A stretch of DNA of 64,000 bases, taken from assembly GCF_000739815.1 (NCBI RefSeq), contig NZ_BBJJ01000018.1, positions 1 through 64,000 on the forward strand, in the 5' to 3' direction. The DNA is from Paraburkholderia mimosarum LMG 23256 = NBRC 106338 (GTDB taxonomy: Bacteria; Pseudomonadota; Gammaproteobacteria; Burkholderiales; Burkholderiaceae). Positions 41,908-52,304 of the stretch are shown in pieces (the first letter of the stretch is position 1; every line of letters begins with the position of its first letter). The notes beneath the pieces were generated by a model. The model ran no database searches and was not told the origin of the DNA. It saw nothing but the letters and a program-made list of their open reading frames with translations. The position numbers were made by a program, and so were the translations under genes.

Positions 41908-42960
41908 TCAGCGCGACTGCAGCTTGAATCCCTCGCCGCCGATACCCGCCCGATCCACCGCCGCGATGCGGTTGCGTCCCTGATCTTTGGCCTGGTAGAG
42001 TTGAGCATCCGTCAGGTTGATGAACGCCGTAATGTCGATGCCTTCGTTCGGCACGACGGTGGCCACTCCAAAGCTCGCCGTGACACGCTGACCGTGGGGG
42101 GATCGCAGATGCGCGATGCCTTCCTCCCCGATCAGCGCGCGGCAACGCTGCGCGATGCGCACGGCCTGATCGGCGTCGGTTTGCGCGAGCACGAGCACGA
42201 ATTCCTCGCCGCCAAACCGGCCCAGGAACGCGTTCGGCCCGGCTGCCTCGCCGAGCACGCGCGCAATACGCTTCAGACATTCGTCGCCCTGCAGGTGACC
42301 GTAATAGTCGTTGTATGACTTGAAGAAATCGATGTCGATCATCACGAGCGAAAGCGGCTTTCCCGATGCCGCCGCGCTCGCCCATTCGCATGCAATGACC
42401 GTGTCGAACATGCGACGGTTGCCGATGCCCGTCAAACTGTCGGACAGCGAGAGGCGTTCCAGTTCGCGCTGGAGTTCCGCGAGCCGTTCCTCCGTGCGCT
42501 TGCGTTCGCTGATGTCGAACATGAAGCCGATCAGCGCGTCAACGTCGCCGTTCTCTTTGCGCACGACGTGGACAACGTCGCGAATCCACACGTAGCCGCC
42601 GTCCGCCGTAAGTGCGCGATAGTCCGCCTCATGGTCGGTGCCCGCCTGCGACTGCGCAACGCAAAAATTCACCACGTCCTCACGGTCGTCAGGATGCATG
42701 CGTGCGGCCCAGTCCTCGGCCGTTCTCCATGTGGACGGCGCGTAGCCGAGCAGTGCTTCGATCTGCGGGCCGATATAGGCGAACTGCATCGTCGCCCAGT
42801 CGATCTTCCAGGGGATCGCCCTGGTGGATTCGAGCAGCGTGCGATAAACGGCGGGGTTGTCCTCGCCGGGCTGACGCCCGGGGGGTGCAAGGCTGTCCTC
42901 ATGGCGCAGGAATGCGGCCTGAAGCGAACTGCGTGCCAGATCTTTTTCTTCGTGGCTCAT
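41908..42960 (-). CDS. PAS-GGDEF diguanylate cyclase
   Basis: A 350-residue protein from the ATG at 42960. A PAS domain with PAC motif (about residues 60-170; IPWKIDWATMQFAYIG, then WIRDVVHVVRKENGDVDALIGF) precedes a short coil and a GGDEF domain. The active site is GGEEF with D-x-D-F-F-K upstream (MIDIDFFKSYND), so it should make cyclic di-GMP. The inhibitory I-site R-x-x-D is replaced by GPNA, so product inhibition is unlikely. The frame stays open upstream into an H-NS-like segment to 43203; whether these 81 codons are translated is unclear. Confidence 0.87.
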   Translation of the reverse strand: MSHEEKDLARSSLQAAFLRHEDSLAPPGRQPGEDNPAVYRTLLESTRAIPWKIDWATMQFAYIGPQIEALLGYAPSTWRTAEDWAARMHPDDREDVVNFCVAQSQAGTDHEADYRALTADGGYVWIRDVVHVVRKENGDVDALIGFMFDISERKRTEERLAELQRELERLSLSDSLTGIGNRRMFDTVIACEWASAAASGKPLSLVMIDIDFFKSYNDYYGHLQGDECLKRIARVLGEAAGPNAFLGRFGGEEFVLVLAQTDADQAVRIAQRCRALIGEEGIAHLRSPHGQRVTASFGVATVVPNEGIDITAFINLTDAQLYQAKDQGRNRIAAVDRAGIGGEGFKLQSR

Positions 42961-42998
42961 CGTGATCGTCCAATAACGCGTAAGTGCGTTATCGGCAA

Positions 42999-43134
42999 GT
43001 AGCAGCAGAGTCTTGAACGCGGCGTGAAGGTTGTTCGCCTGAAACCTCGTACGGCGACGCTCCTGTTGCCGTACGGCAGCCGCCTCGTTTTCGAGCTTGG
43101 CCAGTTGCGCTTTGAGTTCCCTGTACGTTGCCAC
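42999..43134 (-). pseudogene. H-NS N-terminal fragment, in frame with the diguanylate cyclase
   Basis: From a GTG at 43134 the minus strand reads VATYRELKAQLAKLENEAAA, then VRQQER, the N-terminal coiled-coil of burkholderial H-NS-like proteins. Continuity with H-NS is lost after about 27 residues, and no DNA-binding C-terminus follows. The frame continues without a stop into the diguanylate cyclase at 42960, so an H-NS fragment-PAS-GGDEF fusion is formally encoded. A decayed H-NS gene is the simpler view. Confidence 0.55.
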
Positions 43135-43199
43135 CTTCGCGCAACGCGGGCGCTTTCGGCAAATGTCCCTCGCGAGCGGCGAAATCGACGGGATTCCAC

Positions 43200-44924
43200 T
43201 CAAAATGTCTGCCAGTCCCCGGCACCGGTATCCGTCGCGACTGCGGCCTCCCTGTCGGCAGTACTGACTGGCGATGGCCTCGTCGAAGTTGCACGGGAAG
43301 GAGTGCGAACTACTGGTTCCGGCCGACGCAGCTCATTGCGGGACGCAACCACCCGGGATGGCGATGCATCGGCAATCCTGAAGACTGCCACAGCTCGACG
43401 CAGCGCCTGGGCCTGCTGGGCCATCGACTGCGTAGCAGCCGCGGCCTCCTCGACCAGCGCGGCATTCTGCTGGGTCACGAGGTCCATCTGGCTCACCGCC
43501 GTATTGACGTGCTCGATGCCGGTGCTCTGCTCTTCCGATGCCGACGAGATTTCACCCACGATGTCAGTCACGCGCTTCACCGACTCAACGATTTCGGTGA
43601 TCGTGCTGCCCGCTGTCTCCACCAGCTTCGAGCCAGCGTCCACCCGATCTATCGACTCGCTGATCAGGTCCTTGATTTCCCTGGCCGCGGTGGCACTGCG
43701 TTGCGCAAGCGTGCGGACCTCGCCAGCCACGACGGCAAACCCCCGTCCCTGTTCACCGGCGCGGGCCGCCTCGACTGCAGCGTTGAGCGCCAGGATGTTC
43801 GTCTGGAACGCGATACCCTCAATCACGCTAATGATCTCGGCCATCTTCGCCGAGCTGCCGGAGATCCCGTGCATGGTCTCGACCACCCGTCCGACCACTT
43901 CGCCGCCGCGCTGAGCGATTTCCGATGCCGTGCCGGCCATCGCGGTTGCCTGCCTTGCGTTATCCGCGTTATGACGGACCGTGCTGGTGAGCTCTTCCAT
44001 GCTGGAGGCGGTTTCCTCAAGTGACGCGGCCTGCTCTTCAGTGCGCCGTGAGAGATCGGTGTTGCCTTGCGCTATCTGGCCGGCAGCGACCGAAATTGAC
44101 TCACTGGAGGCCTGGATGCCCCGAACGATTGTCGTCAACTGATCCTTCATGAGACCCAGCGAGAACATCAGGCTGCTGCGATCGCCCGCCTTCAACGGGA
44201 CCGCCGTGCACAGATTGCCTTGCGCGATGTCGCTCGCGAGCGCGGCCGCCTCGCGTGGCTCGCCACCAAGCTGCCTGGCCAGGCCGCGCGCAATGACCAG
44301 CGCCAACAGCAGCGCACTTGCCGACGCAGCGACGATCAGGCCAACCACGAGTGCAATAGCGTGCGAATACGCCTGGTCTGCGGCTTCACCTTCGCGCCTG
44401 GATCCCGCCACATTGACGTCGACAATCGTCGTGATGTCTTTGTCGATGGCATCGCGAAGCGTAGCCGCCTGATCCCTGACGACAGCCATGGCGTCGGCCC
44501 CCTTGCCCGCTTTGATCAGCGCACGAATTTGCCGATCGATCTGCAGATATTGCGGCATCAGCGTCTGGATATCCGAAAACGCTATCTTCTCCTCCGGCTC
44601 GGAGATGAATGTCTCGTATTCCGCGACTGCACGGCCATAACTTGCGATGCCGGCCTCGATTCGTGTATCGGCTTCCTGAATTTGAGCAGGGGTCTCAGAA
44701 GTCGCAAGGCGGTATTCGCCAAGGCGAATCTCGCGCAGCCCCGCCTGCATCTGCAGGCTGCTGCGCACGGAGGGTAACCAGTTGTCGCGCATCTGCGAGA
44801 CATGACTGTTTTCTGCACTCATCTCGAAGAGGCTGAATAAACCGAGGCCGATCAACAGAATAATCACCGCGGAAAATCCCAGCATCAACTGGGTCAACAC
44901 TCTCAGGTTCTTCAGATATTGCAC
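43200..44924 (-). CDS. Methyl-accepting chemotaxis protein with CheR/CheB tether
   Basis: A 574-residue chemoreceptor. An N-terminal membrane helix ([18 protein letters not shown]) and a second near 190-212 ([18 protein letters not shown]) bracket a periplasmic four-helix ligand domain. A HAMP region follows, then the cytoplasmic hairpin with the invariant tip [20 protein letters not shown]. The C-terminus is DWQTF, the pentapeptide that docks CheR and CheB. The ligand is not evident. It is transcribed toward the diguanylate cyclase; the cyclase segment begins after 43200, so the two may be one transcript. Confidence 0.93.
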   Translation of the reverse strand: MQYLKNLRVLTQLMLGFSAVIILLIGLGLFSLFEMSAENSHVSQMRDNWLPSVRSSLQMQAGLREIRLGEYRLATSETPAQIQEADTRIEAGIASYGRAVAEYETFISEPEEKIAFSDIQTLMPQYLQIDRQIRALIKAGKGADAMAVVRDQAATLRDAIDKDITTIVDVNVAGSRREGEAADQAYSHAIALVVGLIVAASASALLLALVIARGLARQLGGEPREAAALASDIAQGNLCTAVPLKAGDRSSLMFSLGLMKDQLTTIVRGIQASSESISVAAGQIAQGNTDLSRRTEEQAASLEETASSMEELTSTVRHNADNARQATAMAGTASEIAQRGGEVVGRVVETMHGISGSSAKMAEIISVIEGIAFQTNILALNAAVEAARAGEQGRGFAVVAGEVRTLAQRSATAAREIKDLISESIDRVDAGSKLVETAGSTITEIVESVKRVTDIVGEISSASEEQSTGIEHVNTAVSQMDLVTQQNAALVEEAAAATQSMAQQAQALRRAVAVFRIADASPSRVVASRNELRRPEPVVRTPSRATSTRPSPVSTADREAAVATDTGAGDWQTF

Positions 44925-45570
44925 GAAAGATCACCCCGTATTTTTAAAATAGTAAAACGAAAGCAGCTTGATTACAGCTGGGGACCGATCGCCGATATTC
45001 GCAGCGTAGAATTAGTCAGCCTATTGAAACTGCAAAAAAACTCGCTGCTGGCACACTCACGAAATCGGGGCACGGCCGGGCTTACGAGCTGGCGGTTCTT
45101 GAAAGACATTCACATCATCACCTAAATAATGTTAAAAGACTACTACATCTATCCCATCATCGCATATCGGTTTTTGTTCAGAAAAACGGCGAATTCTTAT
45201 TACAACAAGCGCAAACGTTTCCCATGAATCGAGGCTTGACAGCCAGAGATTTTCTTATTGCTTGCATGGAAATTTGCGATTTTCATCGGTCGGTTTATGA
45301 GACTGGAACAGCCTCCCGCGCCCAATTAATGTGGCCACAACCTTTCGCTGCCGCCGTGCCACATTTTCGCTCGGCCCTTATCTGAAATTCATGTGTGAAA
45401 TTCATTGGGCATTTCCGCCGGCAGACAGCGGTCATCGATCTGTGCGCTCAACTTCGCTTGCGAGTTCGCACCCGCTGGCCGCGCCGTCCCGTGCCCGGGG
45501 GCCTTAAGCCTGCGTTAACTTTACGCTCCGTACAATTGCTGAATCGATATCTCACGCCTGATGACCGCCC
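44925..45570. other. AT-rich intergenic region
   Basis: About 645 bases between the chemoreceptor and the divergent cytochrome b562 gene. It is visibly richer in A and T than its surroundings (for example the stretch 45120-45200) and holds no supported gene. Promoters for both neighbours should lie here; no motif could be fixed with confidence. Confidence 0.5.
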
Positions 45571-45945
45571 ATGTTCAAGCTTTCGTGCCACCATCGCGCC
45601 AATCTGTTGCTGTGCGCGTCACTTCTCGCGGTTTCGTCATTCGCACAAGCCGGAGAAATCAAGATGCTGATGAAGGACATGAAGCTCGCCATGCAGGGAG
45701 CGATGGCAAGCACAACGATGCCCGCCTTGAGCAGTTACGTGGCCCGTCTGGAACGTGATGTGGAGCAAGTTAGTCATCAAGCTTATCGCGACGACCAACC
45801 CACCTACGACGAAGGTATGCAGGCTCTGCGGGACGAACTTGCCGAGGTTGATCAGGCCATTCGTGCAAACGACATGACGACCGCCAAGAACGCGCTGCGC
45901 AGGATCGACGGGACCAGAAAGCACTACCACGCCCTGCTGGGCTAA
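45571..45945 (+). CDS. Cytochrome b562
   Basis: A 124-residue periplasmic protein with a signal peptide (LLLCASLLAVSSFAQA, cleavage before GEIK). The mature part is a four-helix bundle: a Met ligand is available in the first helix (IKMLMKDMKLAM) and the axial His is in the last helix, LRRIDGTRKHYHALLG, as in Escherichia coli cytochrome b562. It binds one non-covalent heme b and probably acts in periplasmic electron transfer. The cytochrome b561 gene follows 25 bases later, making a two-gene unit. Confidence 0.85.
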   Translation: MFKLSCHHRANLLLCASLLAVSSFAQAGEIKMLMKDMKLAMQGAMASTTMPALSSYVARLERDVEQVSHQAYRDDQPTYDEGMQALRDELAEVDQAIRANDMTTAKNALRRIDGTRKHYHALLG

Positions 45946-45970
45946 TCGATACGCCAACGGACATCATTGC

Positions 45971-46531
45971 ATGAAAGCCCCTTCGCGCTACCCCATTTCA
46001 GTCAGTCTTTTGCATTGGTTGCTGGCCATCGCGCTGATCGGCAATCTTGTCATCGGCTGGCTGCTCGACGACCGCGAGGGACTCCTCGCCTTGCACAAGT
46101 CGATCGGCATCGCCATCCTCGCCCTCGCACTCATTCGCCTCACAAACCGGTTGCGTGTGCGCGACCAATTGCCGCCTTCCGTGAACAAAACCGGTACGGC
46201 GGCATACTTCATCGAAGGCATGGTCCATCGCTTGCTCTACGTGTTGATGCTTGCGGCTCCTCTGCTCGGGTGGCTAAAGACCAATGCGGCAGGACATCCA
46301 GCCAGCTTCTTTGAACTCTTCACGTTGCCGACGCTTTTGTCCAGAAACCGCGAGCTGTCTCACTGGTTTGGAGAACTTCACGCAATGGCCGCCTATGGAC
46401 TGGCCGCACTGGTAGGTTTGCATTTGCTGGGGGCGCTGGCGCACCGGCTTCTCAAGGGGCAAAACATCGTTCCACGCATCGTTCCCTTGCCCCGACGACC
46501 CCTACCCAAGGCGAGACGCCTGGCGGACTAA
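45971..46531 (+). CDS. Cytochrome b561 (membrane di-heme protein)
   Basis: A 186-residue integral membrane protein of the bacterial CybB family. Four hydrophobic segments carry paired His: SLLHWLLAIALIG, LLALHKSIGIA, FIEGMVHRLLYVLML and ELHAMAAYGLAALVGLHLLGALAHRL. These bind two hemes b and pass electrons between the quinone pool and a periplasmic partner; the adjacent cytochrome b562 is the natural candidate. Confidence 0.89.
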   Translation: MKAPSRYPISVSLLHWLLAIALIGNLVIGWLLDDREGLLALHKSIGIAILALALIRLTNRLRVRDQLPPSVNKTGTAAYFIEGMVHRLLYVLMLAAPLLGWLKTNAAGHPASFFELFTLPTLLSRNRELSHWFGELHAMAAYGLAALVGLHLLGALAHRLLKGQNIVPRIVPLPRRPLPKARRLAD

Positions 46532-46741
46532 TCTGGATCGACTACGTCGCGATTCCGCAAGCCGCACGGGTTCGCATGCTGTCGACACCGCCGCGATTTT
46601 CCGTGGCCGGCATGGTGCACTTCGTGGACGTCAAATTCCAGGGACGATCAGCTTTCCGATTGACCGCCAATCGGGCAAGCGCGATCGCCATTCGCGGCAG
46701 CGAAGCGTCGAGCCCCAGCGCGCTCATTGCCGTCGTGAAGC

Positions 46742-47240
46742 TCGCGTGGTCGTGAGGAGCTGCGCGCGCTGCTCGGCGCGGGGCCCGACGACCTGCCGGA
46801 GATCCGGCCCGTGCCTTTGCCGCTGCCGCAGGCGACCTTGCCGCCCACGCTCTCGTATGAGCTGCTGGCCCGCCGGCCGGATCTCCAGGCCATGCGCTGG
46901 TACGTGCAGTCGTCGTTCAGCCGCATTGACGCGGCCAAGGCCGCGTTCTACCCAAGCTTCGACATCAAGGCGTTCTTTGGCGTCAATGCGCTGCATCTTT
47001 TCGATCTGTTCACGCACGCGAGCCAGCAGATCAACCTGATTCCGGGCCTGTGTTTGCCGATCTTCGAGGGCGGACGCCTCAATGCGAAACTCAGCGGCGC
47101 TCGCGACGCGAGCAACGCAGCCTGCTTTGCCGCGTCGCGGGTCAAGCCAAACCCGCCGTGCGCGACGGGGCGGACCGGGCATTCGCTCACCTCGACGAGG
47201 CTTGAGCGCAGCAGCGGCGCGAACTTCAAGTCGAGCGTCC
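46742..47240 (+). pseudogene. Outer-membrane efflux protein (OprM/NodT-type) remnant
   Basis: From about 46751 the frame reads REELRALLGAGPDDLPEIRP, then LSYELLARRPDLQAMRW, then AAKAAFYPSFDIKAFFG and FEGGRLNAKLSGARDASNAA. This is the middle to C-terminal third of a tripartite efflux outer-membrane lipoprotein. The N-terminal two thirds are absent, and after about 47130 the similarity moves to another frame and then ends in a stop. It converges on the FUSC exporter gene, the family usually encoded with such a channel, so an ancestral efflux operon has been broken here. Confidence 0.75.
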
Positions 47241-47244
47241 GCTG

Positions 47245-48417
47245 TTACTCACGAGCCAGCACGACGCCCACGCGTGCCGTCGTGGACGGCATGAGCAGCA
47301 AGGCTGCGGCGAGCGACACGAGGCATCCGGCAAAGACTTCCTCGATGCGCAATTCGGCAAGCGGCACGATGGCGAAGCCAAGCTGGCCGTAAACGAGCCC
47401 GACGAGCGTCGTGATGAAGAACACGCCGCGAGCGTATGCGTGAAAAATGTAGTAGGCCCAGCCGAAAACCGATAAGGCCATGGCGGCCACGAGCAGCCAG
47501 GTTAGGTGTCCGCATAGGGTAATGAGCAGCACGCTGACCGCCGCGCCGCTCAGCGTGCCGGCAATGCGCTTCATGACCCGTGCGCGCGTGCCCTGATACG
47601 AAGTCGTCCCAAGAAAAACGACGAACGTGCTGATGACCGCCCACATCGAACGGTCTTCGGACAATTCGCCGCCCGCCAATATCGCGAGCAGGGCCGCGAC
47701 GCTGGCGACGAGGGCCGGCCGCCACGCGAGCCGGTGGAGCCGGTGCGCGAGCACGGTGGAGAGGGGCCGCCCGGTCGGGCGTCCGGTCACGAGGAGGTCG
47801 GCGACATCATGGATGGCTGCGCGGCCCCACGCCGTCGCAGCCGCCAGGGTGTGGGGCAACGCGCGCATGAACGACGGCGCCGGCGCACCGCCCCGCGCCA
47901 CCGGGATGACGACGCGCCCGACGAATGCGACGATGAAAGGAGCCATCGCCATGGCGGTCAGCATTGTCATCAGCCGCGTGTGTGAAGGATGCAGATACAG
48001 GCCGAGGTAGAACGACACCAGCGTGAGCATCGCTGCGCCCACCGCGCGAGCGCCGAGCGATTGGCACAAGATGCCCAGAAACACGACGAGCAGCGCCCCG
48101 GCGTCACGCAGCGCGGGCTGCGAGGCGAGCGCGGCGGCACCGGCAAACGAGGCGCAGGTGCACACATAGAGAACAAGTATCGAGATGAGCCAGCTCGACC
48201 AGCGCGCTTCGCGCAGAAATAAAGGCGCAATCATCGCGAACAACGCGCCAGGTACGGCAAGCGTCGGCGTTTCGTGATGGTGCAGCGCCCAGGACACGCC
48301 CACGCCCGCCGTGAGCAGACAAGCGAGCGTCGAGCGTGCGGCACCGCGCAGGCGCGCGAATTCGGGGTCCTCGACAAGTGCGCGTTGGAACGCGCGTGAG
48401 CAAGCGGCGGCGATCAT
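47245..48417 (-). CDS. FUSC family inner-membrane exporter component
   Basis: A 390-residue membrane protein with about ten hydrophobic segments in two groups: residues about 35-190 and 255-375. The second group contains MWAVISTFVVFLGTTSYQGT and RVMKRIAGTLSGAAVSVLLI, the conserved FUSC region shared with AaeB (aromatic acid efflux) and fusaric acid resistance proteins. The start at 48417 was chosen because the upstream frame is Arg-rich and unlike a membrane protein. A periplasmic adaptor gene is not present next to it, and the outer-membrane partner at 46742 is broken, so function as a classical pump is doubtful. Confidence 0.82.
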   Translation of the reverse strand: MIAAACSRAFQRALVEDPEFARLRGAARSTLACLLTAGVGVSWALHHHETPTLAVPGALFAMIAPLFLREARWSSWLISILVLYVCTCASFAGAAALASQPALRDAGALLVVFLGILCQSLGARAVGAAMLTLVSFYLGLYLHPSHTRLMTMLTAMAMAPFIVAFVGRVVIPVARGGAPAPSFMRALPHTLAAATAWGRAAIHDVADLLVTGRPTGRPLSTVLAHRLHRLAWRPALVASVAALLAILAGGELSEDRSMWAVISTFVVFLGTTSYQGTRARVMKRIAGTLSGAAVSVLLITLCGHLTWLLVAAMALSVFGWAYYIFHAYARGVFFITTLVGLVYGQLGFAIVPLAELRIEEVFAGCLVSLAAALLLMPSTTARVGVVLARE

Positions 48418-48513
48418 GGTCGACGATATCCGTGCGTGTCGGCTCCGGGCTTGTGGCCGTGGCCGATGTCCGGGCAGAGCAGCCCGGCGTTGGGGTGGAC
48501 ACCTGATGCGCAC

Positions 48514-48873
48514 GCCTTCCGGGATCTCCGGTCTGGCGCGCGCCCGGTGAGGCGTGGTCCCGGGCTACGCCCAATCTGCGTCGAGGGTAGGACGCGAGGC
48601 GGGTGGTCCGGGTTTTCCCGGATGATAGCCGATCAAAATTACGTCAATGTCGCGATCGACAAAATCGCGCGCGAGGCGTCGCATCGACGCTTCATGCGCG
48701 AGGCGTTCCGACGAGCAAACGCGTCGCGGCCTCCCCTACTTTGGAGACAACGACAGCCAAGGGCTTTCGCAGCCGAGCCGCTGTTTGCACCAGGAGCCCG
48801 ATAGATATGGGCCGACGCGATTGTGCCGGCCCGAGCCCTCAGACACGCAGCGCTTCAGAACGCATAAGACGCG
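48514..48873. other. Intergenic region, no gene recognised
   Basis: About 360 bases between the FUSC gene and the second porin. Short frames cover it on both strands, but none has a ribosome site with recognisable sequence. Nothing else was seen. Confidence 0.45.
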
Positions 48874-50049
48874 TTAGAACATCTTGCGCAGACCGATTGC
48901 CAGGCCCAGCTGATTCGTGCGGCCAATATTGTTGGTCGCGTTGTTGTTGGCGTCTACACCGCCCGGATAGTCGGCAGAGAAGGCACCCGTGCCGCGTGCC
49001 CAGTCGGCGATTCCGTAAACTTCCGTGTGCTTCGAGAACGAGTACTCGGCAAGCACGGTCGCCGACTGGTTGGTGCCTCGCCCGAGGCTGCCATCGAGCA
49101 GAAGCGCGTTGCGCGTCTGAGCGTAGTAGTACGCAAACGTAAACAGCAGCGGAGCGGTTGCCTGCCAGTTCGCGCCAACATAGTACGTATCGTCGATACG
49201 GTTACGGCTGAAGCCATGCAGTGCCGGCGCGCCCCCTTGTTGCATGTTGTAGTCGGTCAAGCCAGTCTGATCCTGCCCGTGCAACCAGCCGGCCAGCAGG
49301 CGGATATCCTGGTTGAGCTGATAGGCGCCGCTGACGTGATAGAACGTGTTCTTGCCGCCATTGATCGCGCTGCCGATATTGTTGCCCACCGATGAGCCTG
49401 TCGCCGACGTCGGTACCGAAACCTGCTGGAAACCGACGTTGAGTTGCGCGGGACCATACGCATAGGTCAATTCCACGGCGTAGGTAGCGCCAAGTCCCAC
49501 CGAACCCGGCTGGTTGCCGAAGCCGTACAGCGCATCGATCGACAGATTGTCGAAGGTGCCCTTGTACTTGACCGAGTTGTTGACGGTCAGGTAGCTGCCG
49601 ACGCCGTTGTACATCCAGCTGTTTTGCCAGTAGTTGCCCACGGTCAGCGGATCGAAGACGTCCCCCAACGTATCGTAGGCCGGCGCATACTGCCTGCCGA
49701 AGGTCAGCGAGCCCCACTTGTTGCTCGACAGCCCCACGTAGGCCTGCCGGCTGAAGATCGTGTTGGACTCGTGGAGTTGTCCATTGAATGCTTCGAAGCC
49801 GTTTTCGAGCCGGAAGACAGCAGAAAGGCCGTCGCCCAGATCTTCAGAGCCCCTCAAACCCCAGCGGCTATGAGTTTCCGGACCGGAGGTCATCGAGACC
49901 TGATCACTTCCGCCGGCAGCGGCATTCGTCTGATAGCGAATGGCGTTGTCGACCAGACCGTACAACGTAACCGAACTCTGAGCGAACGCCGATGTGGCTG
50001 CGACAGCGAACAGTGCACCCACAGCACCGGAAATTGCGACCTTCTTCAT
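48874..50049 (-). CDS. Gram-negative porin (burkholderial trimeric type)
   Basis: A 391-residue outer-membrane porin: signal peptide MKKVAISGAVGALFAVAAT, with the mature start at QSSVTLYGLVDN, PETHSRWGLRGSEDLGDG and the constriction-loop region FSRQAYVGLSSNKWG, and C-terminal phenylalanine (GLRKMF). It is similar to the porin at 431 in the first 100 residues and in length. It is monocistronic with a long 5' gap; the minus-strand membrane protein at 50087 lies just upstream. Confidence 0.94.
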   Translation of the reverse strand: MKKVAISGAVGALFAVAATSAFAQSSVTLYGLVDNAIRYQTNAAAGGSDQVSMTSGPETHSRWGLRGSEDLGDGLSAVFRLENGFEAFNGQLHESNTIFSRQAYVGLSSNKWGSLTFGRQYAPAYDTLGDVFDPLTVGNYWQNSWMYNGVGSYLTVNNSVKYKGTFDNLSIDALYGFGNQPGSVGLGATYAVELTYAYGPAQLNVGFQQVSVPTSATGSSVGNNIGSAINGGKNTFYHVSGAYQLNQDIRLLAGWLHGQDQTGLTDYNMQQGGAPALHGFSRNRIDDTYYVGANWQATAPLLFTFAYYYAQTRNALLLDGSLGRGTNQSATVLAEYSFSKHTEVYGIADWARGTGAFSADYPGGVDANNNATNNIGRTNQLGLAIGLRKMF

Positions 50050-50086
50050 TTTTTACCCCAAGCGTGATTAATTCTTTGCGGCTCGA

Positions 50087-50527
50087 TCAGTTCTGTTCGA
50101 GCAATGCGATAAAACCGTCGGCGGGATAATAGGCTGCCGCAATTTTGACGCATAGCGCCTGTTCGACATTGTTGCTTGTTTGCCAAGCGGCGATTTCGGC
50201 TGAATGGCGCTCAAGCCACGGATTAACAAGACTGTTTTTTATTATTAAACTTACAGGAATGATCTTTTCCAGATTCTCGATGAATCGCACTGATTCATGG
50301 GCTCGACTGGTTTTTGAGGAAAGCGTCCTCGCCACGGAGGCCAGGAATCTATGAGACCAACGATGATCATGATCAGGAGTGCAAATATAACCAATGAAGA
50401 ATCCGATAAAAAAAGCATTGAGACAAGCCAGCCACAAAGCCACATGAACCGAGGTCGCGAACAGTTTCAGCACATGGAAATAGCTGTCCGGAGAATTACC
50501 ATAGAGTCGCACAATGAATAAGACCAC
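50087..50527 (-). CDS. Hypothetical membrane protein
   Basis: A product of up to 146 residues from a GTG at 50527. It has one strong hydrophobic segment (VALWLACLNAFFIGFFIGYI, about residues 29-48) and a longer soluble part ending in AALCVKI- and FIALLEQN-like helices. No family was recognised. Base composition is more AT-rich than the neighbouring genes, which can mark recent transfer or a poorly conserved region. No strong ribosome site precedes the GTG, so both start and existence are uncertain. Confidence 0.45.
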   Translation of the reverse strand: MVLFIVRLYGNSPDSYFHVLKLFATSVHVALWLACLNAFFIGFFIGYICTPDHDHRWSHRFLASVARTLSSKTSRAHESVRFIENLEKIIPVSLIIKNSLVNPWLERHSAEIAAWQTSNNVEQALCVKIAAAYYPADGFIALLEQN

Positions 50528-50764
50528 TTTTCAGAAAGGTCTCTTCCAGCTAGCGCCATGAACTTTCGAGCGATCCCAGCCGAAATACGAAAGACGTCAA
50601 GCAGATGCGAGTCATTTCCCCGGCAAGCATCCTCGCACCACGCTTCGCGCATCAACGCGCCATGCACGCGAGCGCCGCTTTCGTGGTGCACGCTGACGCA
50701 CGGCCGGGGATCGCCGCCATAAGCCCAACCCATTCTCTCGCGAACTCAAGACAGGTGATGAAGC

Positions 50765-52304
50765 ATGAAGCTCAAGATAGGTGCACGACTGATGATCACA
50801 TTCGGTGTGGTCCTGGCTTTCCTGTTCGCGATCTGCTTGACAGCCACAGCGCAGATGGCGCGCATGAGCGCAACGACACAAACCATCGTCGGCGTTCGTG
50901 CCGAAGAGCTGAAGCTCGTGAACCAGATTCGAGAAGGGACGCTTAGACGGACGGTCTTGCTCTACGTAGCGCTCGACGAACCCACACCTGAAGCGCAACA
51001 AGCCGCGCTCGAACAGGAGCAGGCCATGGACGAGAAGGTTGACTCGATCTATCAGGCCATTCCACCGCTGCTCACCACGGCGTCGGGCCACGCTCTCTTC
51101 GACCGCATGGTTCAGGCGCGTGAGCGCTATCGTGAAGCATTGAAGCCGGCTTACGCCCAATTGGCGGCCCACGATGTTGCAGCGGTGCGAGCAACGCTCG
51201 TGAATGCGAGACCTCAACGAACCGCCCTTTTGCAGCAGCAAGACGAGTTCTTGAATCTGGTCCATGGCTTGATGGACAGCGCCGCGAAAGACACGCGCGA
51301 TGCCTACGACACGGCGCGTGCGATGCTCTGGGCGGCGGCGGCACTGGCATTCGTCGTGGCGTTGGCACTGTGCACGGCGGTGACGCGTTCAATCGTTCGC
51401 CCCTTGCTGCGGGTGGTCGACGGTGCACATGCTTTGGCGCAGGGTGACCTGCGTATCCAGATAGACGTGCAACGCCGCGACGAACTCGGCGATCTGGCCG
51501 AGTCCGTGAACCGCGCAATCGCCAGGCTGGCGACGCTCGTCGGCGGAGTCAAGCACGCAGGCTTGTCAATCGCGGCCGCCACCGGGCAGGTAGCGGCGGG
51601 AAACACCGACCTCTCGCGGCGCACGGAAGCGCAAGCGGCCTCGCTCGAGGAAACGGCATCGAGCATGGAAGAACTGACCGCGACGGTCCGGCAGAACGAG
51701 GACAATGCTCACCAGGCCAGCGCGCTTGCGAGCACCGCATCGGCGGTCGCAGAACGCGGCGGAGAAGAAGTTGGCCGCGTGGTCGAGACCATGCGCGAGA
51801 TTTCCGATAGTTCCGCCAGGGTCGCCGATATCGTCAGCGTGATCGAGGGCATCGCGTTTCAGACCAACATTCTCGCGCTCAATGCGGCAGTCGAGGCGGC
51901 CCGTGCCGGCGAGCAGGGTCGCGGCTTTGCCGTGGTGGCCGGCGAGGTCCGCACGCTCGCGCAACGCAGCGCGACGGCCGCTCGCGAGGTCAAGCAACTC
52001 ATCAGCGACTCGGTGGAGCGCGTGGATGTCGGCTCGCAACTCGTTGAAAAAAGGCGGCAACACGATCCAGGAAGTCGTTCAGTCCGTCAAACGCGTGACG
52101 GACATCATGAGCGAAATCTCCGCGGCGTCGCATGAGCAAAGCACGGGCATCGAGCAGGTCAATCAGGCTGTCAGCCAGATGGATCAGGTAACGCAACAGA
52201 ACGCCGCGCTCGTCGAAGAGGCCGCTGCGGCCGCCCAATCGATGGCTGAACAGGCCGAGGCACTGCGCAACTCGGTGGAGGTGTTCAAACTGGAAAACCG
52301 CTAG
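50765..52304 (+). pseudogene. Methyl-accepting chemotaxis protein, interrupted by a +1 frameshift
   Basis: A typical receptor begins at 50765: membrane helix [19 protein letters not shown], periplasmic domain, second helix [23 protein letters not shown], and the tip [20 protein letters not shown]. At 52047-52052 there is a run of six A where the paralogous sequence needs five: the frame then reads [12 protein letters not shown] and stops at 52135, while the +1 frame continues [20 protein letters not shown] through [20 protein letters not shown] to the stop at 52304. With one A fewer the two parts join into about 512 residues. The cause may be a mutation, phase variation in the A-run, or a sequencing error. 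There is no CheR-binding pentapeptide at the end. Confidence 0.85.
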
